The notes: generated by a model from the sequence alone, not told the origin. Positions 54,588 through 63,498 are shown, counted from the first letter of the stretch. The stretch: 64,000 nt of DNA from Agrobacterium larrymoorei (GCF_013322225.1 NZ_JAAMFB010000022.1:236254-300253); one strand, 5' to 3'. Numbers and translations are program-made.

Positions 54588-55589
54588 ATGAAGGCTTTCA
54601 TCGTCGAGAAATATAAGAAGAACGGCCCTCTGAGCATGGTCGATGCAGCCGAGCCTGTCGTCGGGGCCAATGACGTTCTGGTCGAGATAAAGGCAACAGC
54701 GGTAAATCTGCTGGATTCCAAGATCCGAGATGGCGAGTTCAGACCGCTGCTGGCGTACAAGCCGCCCTTCATTCTGGGCCATGATCTTGCTGGCACAGTC
54801 ATTTCCGTCGGTTCGAGCGTCCGCCGTTTCAGTGTTGGCGACGAAGTCTATGCGCGTCCTCGTGATCACCGTATTGGCACGTTCGCAGAGCGCCTTGCAG
54901 TCCATGAAAGCGATCTTGCCATAAAGCCCAAAAGCCTCACCTGGGCGGGAGCGGCTTCCATTCCGCTGGTCGGCCTTACGGCCTGGCAGGCGCTGGTCGA
55001 ACTCGCCAAGCTCCGCAAGGGTCAAAAGGTGTTCATTCAGGCAGGATCTGGCGGCGTGGGTACCTTTGCCATCCAGCTTGCCAAGCATCTGGGTGCCTTT
55101 GTCGCCACCACCACCAGCGCGAAAAACATCGAGCTGGTCAAAGGCCTCGGTGCTGATGTCGTCATCGACTACAAGACGCAGGATTTCGAGACGGTCCTGA
55201 GCAACTATGATCTGGTGCTGAACAGCCAGGATCAGAAAACCCTAATGAAATCGCTCAGAATTCTGAAGCCGGGTGGTCGGCTGATTTCGATTTCCGGGCC
55301 GCCGGATCCGCAGTTTGCCACAACGCTTGGGCTGAATTTCGTCCTTAAGCTTCTCTTCACTGTGCTCAGCAGAGGAGTGCGCAAAGAGGCGAAAAGACGC
55401 GGACTACGCTATGACTTCCTCTTCATGCGTGCAGATGGCCAACAGCTGGCAGAGATAACATCTCTCCTTGAAAGCGACGTCATCAAGCCGGTTATCGATA
55501 AGGTTTTCCCGTTTGAACAAACCTCTGAAGCACTGTCCTATGTCAAGACAGGGCGTGCCAAAGGTAAAGTGGTCATCGAGGTGCAATAA
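54588..55589 (+). CDS. Zinc-independent alcohol dehydrogenase / NADPH:quinone oxidoreductase family
   Basis: 333 aa MDR-superfamily protein. GroES-like N-terminus (LVEIKATAVNLLDSKIRDG; ILGHDLAGTVISVGS) and Rossmann part with GSGGVGTFAIQLAKHLGA. The four structural-zinc cysteines are missing, as in quinone oxidoreductases and enoyl reductases. ATG 54588 after AGAGCAAGCCT; the ribosome site is moderate. It probably detoxifies quinones or reactive enones alongside the two SDRs. Confidence 0.87.
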   Translation: MKAFIVEKYKKNGPLSMVDAAEPVVGANDVLVEIKATAVNLLDSKIRDGEFRPLLAYKPPFILGHDLAGTVISVGSSVRRFSVGDEVYARPRDHRIGTFAERLAVHESDLAIKPKSLTWAGAASIPLVGLTAWQALVELAKLRKGQKVFIQAGSGGVGTFAIQLAKHLGAFVATTTSAKNIELVKGLGADVVIDYKTQDFETVLSNYDLVLNSQDQKTLMKSLRILKPGGRLISISGPPDPQFATTLGLNFVLKLLFTVLSRGVRKEAKRRGLRYDFLFMRADGQQLAEITSLLESDVIKPVIDKVFPFEQTSEALSYVKTGRAKGKVVIEVQ

Positions 55590-55770
55590 GAACAGATGCG
55601 CAATAACCCAGAGACTATATTCGCCATTGCAACGCTGCGGCAACTTGCCAGCAGGCAACATCATCGACGGTGATGGCCCACGGAACATCTACGGTGATGT
55701 TTCTGCCGCGATAATCATCCAAACCGATCCGTTGGAGCAAACTCCGTTAGGGCGGCGCTTTATGTTAATA

Positions 55771-55781
55771 ATGACGATCAT
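55771..55781. promoter_or_regulatory. Second copy of the ATGACGATCAT operator core
   Basis: ATGA-CGA-TCAT at 55771-55781, 65 bp before the second SDR gene, matches the core at 53642-53652. Flanks are AT-rich. It suggests the second SDR has its own promoter under the same regulator. The rest of the 257-bp gap 55590-55846 shows no gene. Confidence 0.5.
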
Positions 55782-55846
55782 AATCTTTATGCTTGGATCG
55801 TAATCGAGACGATTGCGATCAGCGATGAAAACGAAAGAGGCTACGA

Positions 55847-56629
55847 ATGTCTTCCAAATCCAAAGTTCTCATTACGGGTGCATCGACAGGGATAGGCGCA
55901 ACTTATGCCCAAAGGTTAGCGGAGCGCGGTCACGACCTCGTTCTTGTCGCGCGGTCCGTCGAGAAGCTTGAGGCGAATGCTGCCGAGATCCGGCAAGAAG
56001 CTGGGGTTTCCGTCGATCTTCTGCCAGCCGACCTGACCAGTGGGACAGGCCTGCATGCAGTCGAAGCGAGATTGCGTGACGATACGTCTATTGGCATCCT
56101 CGTTAACAATGCAGGCAGCAATGTTGGTGGCACCTTTGTCACCCAGAGTATCGACGAGCTGACGAAGCTCGTTACGCTCAACGCGACCAGCGTCATGCGT
56201 CTCTCGCACGCCGTGGCACCCCGTTTCGCGGAAAAGGGCGAAGGCTCGATCGTTAACATCAGTTCGGTATTGGCATTCGCGCCGGAGTGGCAGACTTCCG
56301 TTTATACAGCAACAAAGTCGTTCGTCCTGTTGCTGTCTCAGGCGTTGCAGGCGGAGCTTGGTCCGAAGGGCGTGTATGTGCAGGCCGTTCTTCCTGCGGC
56401 AACGCGCACCGAAATCTGGAACTTCGTTGAAGAAGACAAGCGTCCCCCGTTGATGGAGGTGTCGGAACTGGTCGATGCGGCTTTGGTCGGGTTCGACCGT
56501 CGCGAAGCCGTAACCATCCCCCATCTCCATGAGGAGCAGCGCTGGCAGGCGGTGGAAGCTTCGCGTCAGGCACTTTTGCAGGATACGGGGCATACCACTG
56601 CTGCCAGCCGTTATCTGCAAGCGAAGTAA
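55847..56629 (+). CDS. Short-chain dehydrogenase/reductase
   Basis: 260 aa, intact classical SDR. TGASTGIG (10-17), NNAG (87-90), N112, and S140-Y153-K157 (NISSVLAF, YTATK). In contrast to its neighbour, the catalytic serine is kept. It belongs to the DltE/YqjQ-like subgroup (LVLVARSVEKLE). Substrate unknown; the TetR-controlled neighbours suggest carbonyl detoxification. Confidence 0.88.
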   Translation: MSSKSKVLITGASTGIGATYAQRLAERGHDLVLVARSVEKLEANAAEIRQEAGVSVDLLPADLTSGTGLHAVEARLRDDTSIGILVNNAGSNVGGTFVTQSIDELTKLVTLNATSVMRLSHAVAPRFAEKGEGSIVNISSVLAFAPEWQTSVYTATKSFVLLLSQALQAELGPKGVYVQAVLPAATRTEIWNFVEEDKRPPLMEVSELVDAALVGFDRREAVTIPHLHEEQRWQAVEASRQALLQDTGHTTAASRYLQAK

Positions 56630-56848
56630 TATATCTCCATGAGAATTCGCGACTGAAGAATTTATGGCATGATATTTAAAGCGCGACCGGCTAAAAAGGC
56701 CGGTCAAGCAATTTCCGGCGCACACTGCCTGATCGCCGCAAATGATCGGCGATCTAACCTCGAGGCCTGAGTGTCTCCACTATCTGTCCGCCAAGCATCG
56801 TGACAGCCCGGGCGTTTGCTTTGGGAGCGCGCATGGTGCGATCGTTGA

Positions 56849-57424
56849 TTACTTCGTCAAGATGGATTTGGCAGCCGCATCGAGGATCTCGCTGGAGAGC
56901 GCCTTGTTCTCGACTGCACGCGCCAGCACCATTGCGCCGACCATCGTTGCCATCGTCGCAATCGCTTCTTCCCGGTTGGAGATGTTTTTCTCCGTCTCGA
57001 CCACAGACTCCAACAGCGCAAGCTGCTCCTCGATGCCGTGTTGCATGACGCGGCGAGCCTCTGGACCGTGGCGCGCTACATCGGGACCAAGTGCCGCAAA
57101 TGCGCAGCCGTCGGCAACACCGTTGCGGTGCTGGTCGGACAGATAAAGGCCGACGGCCTTTTCCAGCGATGCTTGCTTGTCCTTCTCGGTCAAGGACGAC
57201 AGGCGTTGTAGTGCCTGATCCAGAGCTGCCTTCGTCGCTTTGGCAATGAGGTCATCCTTGGATTGGAATTGCTTGTAGAACGCTCCATGGGTCAGGCCGG
57301 CGGCCTGCATGAGCGTGTTCACGCCTACGCCGTCAAAGCCCTTTTCGCGAAACAGCCTGCTTGAGGTATCGATGACCTGCTGCCGGTTTTCTTCTGCTTT
57401 TTCTTTCGTGACCTTCATGGGCAT
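56849..57424 (-). CDS. TetR-family transcriptional repressor
   Basis: About 190 aa. N-terminal TetR helix-turn-helix (VIDTSSRLFREKGFDGVGVNTLM; AGLTHGAFYKQF) and a helical C-terminal domain with a conserved CAFAALGPDVARHG. Starts at 57448, 57424 and 57418 are in frame; none has a strong ribosome site and 57424 is used. It faces the second SDR gene tail to tail. The two ATGACGATCAT sites before the SDR genes are its probable targets, with a half-site in its own leader. Confidence 0.87.
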   Translation of the reverse strand: MPMKVTKEKAEENRQQVIDTSSRLFREKGFDGVGVNTLMQAAGLTHGAFYKQFQSKDDLIAKATKAALDQALQRLSSLTEKDKQASLEKAVGLYLSDQHRNGVADGCAFAALGPDVARHGPEARRVMQHGIEEQLALLESVVETEKNISNREEAIATMATMVGAMVLARAVENKALSSEILDAAAKSILTK

Positions 57425-57534
57425 TCGTCTCGGTTGGTTCTTGTCCATTTATATATGATGATTGGCATCTTACTCAATGGCTACCTTGAACACACTTTCT
57501 TCGCTGTTCGACAGCCGTTTTGACGCACGACACT

Positions 57535-57574
57535 CGTAGTTTGGCGTAGACAACGCCAAACTACGGGTATATAC
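57535..57574. promoter_or_regulatory. Long palindrome and MarR-type operator upstream of the marR gene
   Basis: CGTAGTTTGGCGT (57535-57547) and ACGCCAAACTACG (57553-57565) are perfect 13-bp arms with a 5-nt loop. Overlapping the end is ACGGGTATATAC (57563-57574), whose exact reverse complement lies at 58001-58012 before the MFS gene. The site is 9-48 bp ahead of the marR start, so both may serve autoregulation. Confidence 0.65.
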
Positions 57575-57582
57575 ATCAAGAA

Positions 57583-57981
57583 ATGGCTAATTGTTATTCA
57601 GTGATGCTGCGCGAAGCGGCCCGGAAGGTCTCAGCACTTTATGATGAAGCGCTGGCTCCGTTCGGTATCAATATTGCTCAGTTTTCGCTGCTTCGGCGCA
57701 TCGAGCGGCTTCAGCCAGTCAGCATGAGCGATCTGGCACGCAGCCTACATCTGGATCGCTCTACGGTCGGGCGCAATGTCAAAGTCGTCGAACGTATGGG
57801 GCTCGTCGGGTCAGGGCGTGGTGATCGTGATCAGCGCGAGGCACTCATCCGGCTTTCCGAGCAGGGTGTCGACTTGCTGAAAAAAGCAGGTCCCATCTGG
57901 GATGACTGTCAAAGCTCCATGGAGGCCCGGCTTGGGCCGGTAAAGATCACGGCTCTGCAGGACATTCTTCGCTACATCTGA
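57583..57981 (+). CDS. MarR-family transcriptional regulator
   Basis: 132 aa winged-helix MarR protein. DNA-binding helices at MSDLARSLHLDRSTVGRNVKVVERMGLV (about 48-75) and wing GDRDQREALIRLSEQG. MarR proteins are dimeric repressors released by small phenolic or reactive ligands. It is 48 bp upstream of the MFS gene. The repeat pair ACGGGTATATAC / GTATATACCCGT brackets it, so it likely represses itself and the MFS-aldo/keto reductase pair. Confidence 0.87.
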   Translation: MANCYSVMLREAARKVSALYDEALAPFGINIAQFSLLRRIERLQPVSMSDLARSLHLDRSTVGRNVKVVERMGLVGSGRGDRDQREALIRLSEQGVDLLKKAGPIWDDCQSSMEARLGPVKITALQDILRYI

Positions 57982-58000
57982 TTTTTTTGATCGTATTCGT

Positions 58001-58012
58001 GTATATACCCGT
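58001..58012. promoter_or_regulatory. MarR-type operator upstream of the MFS gene
   Basis: GTATATACCCGT is the exact reverse complement of ACGGGTATATAC at 57563-57574. It lies 17 bp before the MFS start, where bound repressor would block initiation. Confidence 0.6.
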
Positions 58013-58029
58013 ATATTGGAAGGCTTGTG

Positions 58030-59328
58030 ATGTCAGAAATGCCTACCGCTCCTGTCGCGAAATATCTTTCGCAAAAGGGGGTTCACTACGGCTGGATCGT
58101 CGTCGCGACGACGTTTCTCACCATGATGGTGGGAGCAAGTGCTGTTGGTGCCCCTGGTGTTTTGATCGGCCCCTTGCAGAAGGAGTTCGGCTGGAGCGTT
58201 GCCGAGATTTCTGCGGCATTTGCCATTCGCTTTCTTCTGTTCGGCGCAGTTGGTCCATTTGCGGCGGCATTCCTCAGCCGTTTCGGCGTGAAGCCTGTTT
58301 CCGTGTTTGCGCTGTTGCTGATCGCAGTCGGTGTGATTGGCTCTTTCACGATGACGAGTTTGACTGAGCTCTTCCTGCTCTGGGGCGTCGTTGTCGGGCT
58401 TGGAACCGGATTGACCGCGATGGTACTGGGAGCAACGGTCGCGACGCGATGGTTCGTTGCCAAACGTGGTCTGGTGGTGGGTTTGCTGAGCGCAAGCGTT
58501 GCGACGGGGCAGGTGCTCTTTCTTCCAGCATTCGCGGCTCTTTCGCAGGCTTGGGGTTGGCGCATTGCTCTTGCCCTGCTGCTGGCGATGCTGGCATTGA
58601 GTTCTATTGTCGTACTTCTGCTGATGCGTGAAAGGCCAGCGGATGTCGGTCTGCTGCCATACGGTGCATCCGAAGTTCCTCCGCCGGAGCCCAATACTCT
58701 TTCATTGTTCGCGACACTCGTCGCGCCGATCAGCGTGCTTTGGGTTGCCGCTCGATCCAAGTCATTCTGGATACTGTTCGGTACATTCTTCATTTGCGGC
58801 GCGACCACGACAGGCCTTGTCCAGACCCATTTGGTCGCGATCTGCGGTGATTTTGGTATCGCGCCGGTGACTGCGGCCGGGATGCTCGCGGCGATTGGCG
58901 CATTCAATTTCGTTGGCACCATTGGTTCAGGCTGGCTCTCCGACAGGTTTGACAGCCGCTGGCTGCTCTTCTGGTATTACGGTCTGCGTGGTCTTTCGCT
59001 TCTCTACCTGCCCAATACGGAATTCGGGTTCTACGAACTGAGCCTCTTCACTCTGTTCTACGGTCTTGATTGGCTGGCTACCGTTCCACCAACGATAAAG
59101 CTTACCTCAGAAAAATTCGGGGCCAACTCCACCATCGTTTTCGGCTGGGTGTTTCTTGGTCATCAAATCGGTGCGGCGATGGCTGCGTGGGGTGCCGGGC
59201 TGACCCGTAGTCTCTACGCCACTTATCTGCCTGCCTTCTATCTCGCGGGCGCAATTTGCCTGATTGCTGCAATCGCCGTGTTTGCCCTTCAGAAATCACC
59301 AGTCGTCAATCAGCCGCAATTAACTTGA
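58030..59328 (+). CDS. Major facilitator superfamily transporter
   Basis: 432 aa from the ATG at 58030 (GGAAGG 8 nt upstream; a GTG at 58027 is in frame). Twelve predicted membrane segments with a loop after segment six. The first loop has FGVKP and the segment 4 region GLGTGLTAMVLGATVATRWF is typical of MFS antiporters. Substrate unknown; with the MarR regulator, an efflux role is likely. The aldo/keto reductase gene follows after 23 bp. Confidence 0.88.
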   Translation: MSEMPTAPVAKYLSQKGVHYGWIVVATTFLTMMVGASAVGAPGVLIGPLQKEFGWSVAEISAAFAIRFLLFGAVGPFAAAFLSRFGVKPVSVFALLLIAVGVIGSFTMTSLTELFLLWGVVVGLGTGLTAMVLGATVATRWFVAKRGLVVGLLSASVATGQVLFLPAFAALSQAWGWRIALALLLAMLALSSIVVLLLMRERPADVGLLPYGASEVPPPEPNTLSLFATLVAPISVLWVAARSKSFWILFGTFFICGATTTGLVQTHLVAICGDFGIAPVTAAGMLAAIGAFNFVGTIGSGWLSDRFDSRWLLFWYYGLRGLSLLYLPNTEFGFYELSLFTLFYGLDWLATVPPTIKLTSEKFGANSTIVFGWVFLGHQIGAAMAAWGAGLTRSLYATYLPAFYLAGAICLIAAIAVFALQKSPVVNQPQLT

Positions 59329-59351
59329 TCTTCTCGCAGTAAGGAAACGTC

Positions 59352-60362
59352 ATGAATTACACCCTCTTTGGAAACACGGGTCTGCGCGTCTCGCAGATCG
59401 CACTTGGAACGGCAAACTTCGGCACGCGCTGGGGGCATGGCGCCACCGCGGAGGAAAGCGCCAGTGTCTTCAACGCCTATGCAGAGGCCGGTGGCAATTT
59501 CATCGATACCGCCGACATCTATCAGTTCGGGCAGTCAGAAGAGCTCGTCGGAGAATTGTTAATTGGTCGACGCGAACAGTTTTTGCTGGCAACCAAATAT
59601 ACCAGCGGAGCCGCACCGGATGCGAACCGTCTGGTGACGGGCAATAGCCGCAAGGCCATGGTGGCTTCACTGGAAGCGAGCCTGAAGCGTCTGAAGACCG
59701 ATCGCGTCGATCTTTTCTGGGTCCATCATCCCGATGGCCTGACGCCGTCTGAAGAGATTGTCCGAGGCCTTGATGATCTCGCGTGCGCAGGCAAGATTCT
59801 CTATGCGGGCTTGTCAAACTTTCCCTCCTGGCGGCTTTCGCGAGCGGTGACCATCGCCGAGCTTACCCGCACTATCCCGATTGCCGCCGCCCAATTCGAA
59901 CACAGCCTCGTGCATCGTGAACCCGAGGCTGATCTGTTCCCCGCAGTCAATGCTCTTGGTCTCGGTGTCGTAACATGGTCACCTCTCGGCGGCGGGGTTT
60001 TGACAGGCAAATATCGAAAGGGCGAAACGGGCCGGGCCGAGAAGATGGGCGGACGCGTGTTCCAAGCTGAAAACAGCGAGCAGAGGACGCGCATTCTCGA
60101 CACTGTTCTGGACATTGCGCAGGAGCTCGGAACAAGCCCGGATCGTGTCGCGATCGCCTGGTCCATCGCCCATGGCAGCATTCCGTTGATCGGTCCGAGA
60201 TCCTTGGATCAACTGAAGGCCAATATCGGCGCGGTATCCGTCACTCTTTCCGAAGATCAACTCCGGCGTCTTGATGAAGTGAGTAATATTGCAGGCGCTG
60301 CTACCACAACGGCTGCAAGCTCGCAGGACTATGGCGTTGCACCCAACAGAACCGTTGCTTGA
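59352..60362 (+). CDS. Aldo/keto reductase
   Basis: 336 aa TIM-barrel. Catalytic tetrad D52 (FIDTADIY), Y57, K82 (LATKY) and H125 (WVHHPDG) is complete. NADPH motif IPLIGPRSLDQL. Start ATG 59352 follows GTAAGGAAACGTC. Co-transcribed with the MFS gene. Reduces aldehydes and ketones; the true substrate is not deducible. Confidence 0.9.
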   Translation: MNYTLFGNTGLRVSQIALGTANFGTRWGHGATAEESASVFNAYAEAGGNFIDTADIYQFGQSEELVGELLIGRREQFLLATKYTSGAAPDANRLVTGNSRKAMVASLEASLKRLKTDRVDLFWVHHPDGLTPSEEIVRGLDDLACAGKILYAGLSNFPSWRLSRAVTIAELTRTIPIAAAQFEHSLVHREPEADLFPAVNALGLGVVTWSPLGGGVLTGKYRKGETGRAEKMGGRVFQAENSEQRTRILDTVLDIAQELGTSPDRVAIAWSIAHGSIPLIGPRSLDQLKANIGAVSVTLSEDQLRRLDEVSNIAGAATTTAASSQDYGVAPNRTVA

Positions 60363-60491
60363 TCGGTATTTCTTGAGAAGTATCTGATCACGGCGAAAAT
60401 TAGATATATCAGCTATCAGCCATCGTGCTGGTGGGTAAATATTAAATTGGAAGAAGGCAGACTACCGATAACCTGCCTTCTACCGCCTTTG

Positions 60492-61280
60492 TTACATAGC
60501 CGGAAGAACAGCGATGTCGCGAACTTCGTTGTCCGTGCCGGTAATCGCACCGACTTCTGTCGCGGCTCCCGTTTCTAGATTGACGGTGTACAGCATCTTG
60601 TTTGCCGCGAGATAGGCCGTGTTCTTGCCGCCTTCCATGCCCTGAATGTCGAAGGCATAGGTGGCAGGTTTGTCTTTGAGCCCGAGCTTGCCGATAGCCT
60701 TCAGTGTGCCGTCATTCGGCTTGGTCTGCTGGATCAGAGCACCGATGGTCGCGTCGATGTTGTACATCGCGGTCTTTTCAGGCTTGCCGATGGAGTTGGT
60801 GTAGGCGGCAGCGACAATGTTCGGCGTTTCGCCCTTGTGCATATCGCCATCCTCAAAGGCCAGCGTTCCGTCTACCGTGACTGCACCGGTATCAGGGTGG
60901 ACGCGGTGGTTGGTGGTGCCGCTCATGAAGCGAAGGCGGTCTGCCATCGGGTTAAAGTCGACGACGACCGGAGCCTCGGTCATCGTCAGCATCTTGTCCA
61001 TTTTCGCGAGATCTGTCGCTGCACCGCTTTCGAGATTGATGGTGACGATGCGATGATCCGGGGTAACGCCGATCATCGTCTTGTTGCCGGGGCGGTAGTC
61101 GATGCCGACGAGCTTATCGACGCCGGTTACTTCCATGGTCTTCGTCACCGCGGGTTTTTCAGTATCGAACATGACGAGTGTCTTGTCGCCCGTAAGCCCG
61201 AGAACGGGTGCCGAAAAGGCTACAGATGCTGTGGCGGCGAAGGCTGCGGAGGCAATCAGTGCGAAACGAATGGTCTTCAT
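60492..61280 (-). CDS. DUF4394 domain protein, exported
   Basis: 262 aa from the ATG at 61280 (GGGAGAAAG upstream). Signal peptide MKTIRFALIASAAFAATASVAFSA, then a repetitive beta-propeller-like DUF4394 domain (VDFNPMADRLRFMSGTTNHRVHPDTGAV). Divergent from an ECF sigma/anti-sigma pair; such DUF4394 genes are often found beside these pairs. It is the probable target of the sigma factor through the TGCATCCA element. Confidence 0.85.
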   Translation of the reverse strand: MKTIRFALIASAAFAATASVAFSAPVLGLTGDKTLVMFDTEKPAVTKTMEVTGVDKLVGIDYRPGNKTMIGVTPDHRIVTINLESGAATDLAKMDKMLTMTEAPVVVDFNPMADRLRFMSGTTNHRVHPDTGAVTVDGTLAFEDGDMHKGETPNIVAAAYTNSIGKPEKTAMYNIDATIGALIQQTKPNDGTLKAIGKLGLKDKPATYAFDIQGMEGGKNTAYLAANKMLYTVNLETGAATEVGAITGTDNEVRDIAVLPAM

Positions 61281-61369
61281 GTCTTTCTCCCGTGCGTTCA
61301 ACAGTTAAGAAGGCATCATGCACTCGGCTCTTGACCCTTCTTTATTGAAGACACTGCAGAGGATGCGTT

Positions 61370-61408
61370 TGGATGCAGGTGATAAAAATAATTTTAAGAC
61401 TGCATCCA
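61370..61408. promoter_or_regulatory. Divergent ECF-type -35 elements
   Basis: TGGATGCAG (61370-61378) and CTGCATCCA (61400-61408) form a 9-bp inverted repeat with a 21-bp AT-rich spacer between the DUF4394 gene and the ECF sigma gene. TGCATCC is a plausible ECF -35 motif facing each gene, about 90 and 80 bp from the starts. Autoregulation of the sigma factor and control of the DUF4394 gene are inferred. Confidence 0.5.
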
Positions 61409-61484
61409 TTCGCTGGCTGGATGGGTATAGTTCCAAAAGGCTGACGATGTTCAACATCGGCATCAGGGGAGGGTAAGGATATTG

Positions 61485-62030
61485 ATGGGCTTAGGGCCGG
61501 ATGATCTGGATAAGGCGCTTGCCGCCTGTGCCAAGGGTGACCGTTTGGCACTGCGACGCATTTTCGATCAGGAAGCCGGGCGGCTGGTCGCTGTGGCGCA
61601 ACGCATCGTCAGGCGTCGCGAACTTGCCGAAGAGGTGGTGCAGGAAGCCTTTATCCGAATATGGACCCACGCTTATCAATACAATGCCGACCGTGGTTCT
61701 GCGCGCGGATGGATTTATGCCATCGTTCGAAACAGGGCGCTCAATCTCCTCAGGGATGGCAAGCGTGAACATTCGGTCGAAGAGGTCGAAACGCTTCAGG
61801 AAGCCGAGCAGGCAGACGCGATTATGGCGGCGTGGCACCGGCTGGATCGACAATCCCGCCTGCACGAATGCCTCGGATCGCTCGATGAGACGAAGCGGCA
61901 CGGGATTCTGATGGCCTATGTTGGAGGATATTCTCACGGGGAGATCGCCGGAAGACTGCGCATTCCGCTTGGGACAGCGAAATCCTGGATCAGGCGCGGG
62001 CTTCTGACGCTTCGGGAGTGCATGGCATGA
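61485..62030 (+). CDS. ECF RNA polymerase sigma factor
   Basis: 181 aa from ATG 61485 (AAGGA 5 nt upstream; a TTG at 61482 is in frame). Sigma-70 region 2 (VVQEAFIRIWTHAYQYNADRGS) and region 4 helix-turn-helix (YSHGEIAGRLRIPLGTAKSWI). No region 1.1 or 3. The stop overlaps the anti-sigma start (ATGA). SigK-RskA-like pair: activity is released when the membrane anti-sigma factor is inactivated. Confidence 0.9.
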   Translation: MGLGPDDLDKALAACAKGDRLALRRIFDQEAGRLVAVAQRIVRRRELAEEVVQEAFIRIWTHAYQYNADRGSARGWIYAIVRNRALNLLRDGKREHSVEEVETLQEAEQADAIMAAWHRLDRQSRLHECLGSLDETKRHGILMAYVGGYSHGEIAGRLRIPLGTAKSWIRRGLLTLRECMA

Positions 62031-62731
62031 CATATGATCGCAAGGACATACCAAACCTCGCCGATGAATATGTACTGGGATTGACCGAGAGCGCAGCCGC
62101 TGCGGAAATCGAGGAAGCCATGGAGCGCGATCCCGAACTCAAGGCTGCGATTGCCGCAAGCCGTGAGCGCTTCCTGCCGCTGGACACTTCTGTTACAGCC
62201 GCAACGGTCAACGAGGCCCTGTGGCATCGCATTGAATCGGCGCTGCCTGCGCAGCGTGGGACAAACGATACGCCTGTTTCCACGGTTGCGAATGACAACA
62301 GCAGAAAAGGCTGGAAGATCGCGGCACTTTCATCGATTGCCGCTGCCTTGTTGCTTGCGATCGGTCTTGGATACAGCCTCACTCGCACGATAGAGCCGCT
62401 TGTTGTCGCCGTTCTAATTAATGAGGCTGGAGAGGTTCAGGCCGTCGTTGAGGACTTTGGCAATGAGAGAGCAACGATCCGGATGCTGGCTGATTTTGCC
62501 GTGCCAAACGATAAAGCGATAGAGGTCTGGACGCTTCCGTCGCGGGAAATGGGGCCTGTTTCGCTTGGATTGCTGGAGGGCGTTCACTCGGCTCGCCTTG
62601 ACGGCCCCGCATTGCCCAGCCCGCGTGACAACCAGCTATACGAGATCACGCTGGAACAGACGGGTGGGTCGCCAACCGGTCGCCCGACTGGCCCGATACT
62701 GGCCAAGGGACTGGCGAAACTTCCGCGTTGA
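62027..62731 (+). CDS. Anti-sigma factor (RskA-like, membrane)
   Basis: 234 aa. Cytosolic N-terminal sigma-binding domain (LADEYVLGLTESAAAAEIEEAM, no zinc-binding HxxxCxxC), one membrane segment near residues 94-115 (IAALSSIAAALLLAIGLGYS) and a periplasmic RskA-C-like domain (VQAVVEDFGNERATIRMLADF; AIEVWTLP). It begins in the ATGA overlap at 62027, 9 bp after an alternative ATG. Inhibits the sigma factor until an envelope signal. Confidence 0.88.
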   Translation: MTYDRKDIPNLADEYVLGLTESAAAAEIEEAMERDPELKAAIAASRERFLPLDTSVTAATVNEALWHRIESALPAQRGTNDTPVSTVANDNSRKGWKIAALSSIAAALLLAIGLGYSLTRTIEPLVVAVLINEAGEVQAVVEDFGNERATIRMLADFAVPNDKAIEVWTLPSREMGPVSLGLLEGVHSARLDGPALPSPRDNQLYEITLEQTGGSPTGRPTGPILAKGLAKLPR

Positions 62732-62789
62732 AATCGTTCAAAATGGCGTCTGGCCATTGAGACTTCGGGCGCATCTTATCATGTGCCCA

Positions 62790-63016
62790 CGTCAGAGCAG
62801 GCTCGATCTCGTCCGGGTTCAAGCGATCAGCCGCAAACAAGCCATGACGCTCCCGTCATACTCGGTGAGCTTTACCCCGGCGATACCGTTCGTAGGCGCG
62901 CGGCTTGTTGGGTCGATTGGTGCCGTCTTGTTGCCAGTGGCGTGGATAATGAGCGTAGGAAATTTAAACGCCGCGAAATCCGGTCGGAAGTCAGCTTGAG
63001 CGGCCGGCCGGTACAA
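62790..63016 (-). pseudogene. Alpha/beta hydrolase (non-heme chloroperoxidase-type) remnant
   Basis: The minus-strand frame from 63016 encodes DFRPDFAAFKFPTLIIHATGNKTAPID and GIAGVKLTEYDG (only the pattern is cited), the C-terminal part of a chloroperoxidase-like alpha/beta hydrolase. After YDGS a one-base frameshift near 62850 puts the expected HGLFAADRLN into another frame. The N-terminal two-thirds is absent. The rest of the 563-bp gap 62732-63294 shows a hairpin and no gene. Confidence 0.45.
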
Positions 63017-63191
63017 TCCGGATTATGCTGGAAGAGAAAGGCATACGAGAGGTTCAGGCCAAGATACTGTAAACGACCTTGATAATATCGAAGCTGCTAT
63101 CGAGCGAGGTCGGCGCGATGAACAAGTCTTGAATTACGCGATGCTAACCGCCGCAATGGTGATCCGCGATCTGCATATTGTTCTGGAAATC

Positions 63192-63215
63192 GGCCCGAAG
63201 ATAAATCTTCGGGCC
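63192..63215. repeat. Perfect inverted repeat (hairpin)
   Basis: GGCCCGAAGAT (63192-63202) and ATCTTCGGGCC (63205-63215), 11-bp arms around AA. It lies 80 bp past the cspA stop and could be a bidirectional terminator; no U tract is seen on either side. Confidence 0.55.
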
Positions 63216-63294
63216 AGACCGAAATTATAGGTAAACAGGCAGAACATTCTGGTTCCGTTACAGGGACCCAGCAGTTCGTGCCCGTTATGCGCTA

Positions 63295-63498
63295 TTACAG
63301 AACGCGAACGTTTTCGGCTTTAGATTTGCCCGTCTTGCGATCCTGGCCGACGTCGTAGCTGACTTTATCGCCTTCGCGAAGCGCGCCGCCATAGCCCAAA
63401 GCTGAGACATGAACGAAGACGTCCTGGCCGCCGTCATCAGGAGTAATGAAGCCAAAACCCTTGTCCTGTGCGAAAAATTTTACTGTACCGTTAGCCAT
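63295..63498 (-). CDS. cspA: Cold-shock protein (CspA family)
   Basis: 67 aa single cold-shock domain. RNP1 KGFGFITP and RNP2 VFVHVSAL are intact. It binds single-stranded RNA/DNA and acts as an RNA chaperone. ATG 63498 after GAAGGACGT. The 279-bp leader region upstream (63499-63777) shows no gene; cold-shock genes often carry long untranslated leaders. Rhizobia have several paralogues, so it need not be cold-induced. Confidence 0.92.
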   Translation of the reverse strand: MANGTVKFFAQDKGFGFITPDDGGQDVFVHVSALGYGGALREGDKVSYDVGQDRKTGKSKAENVRVL

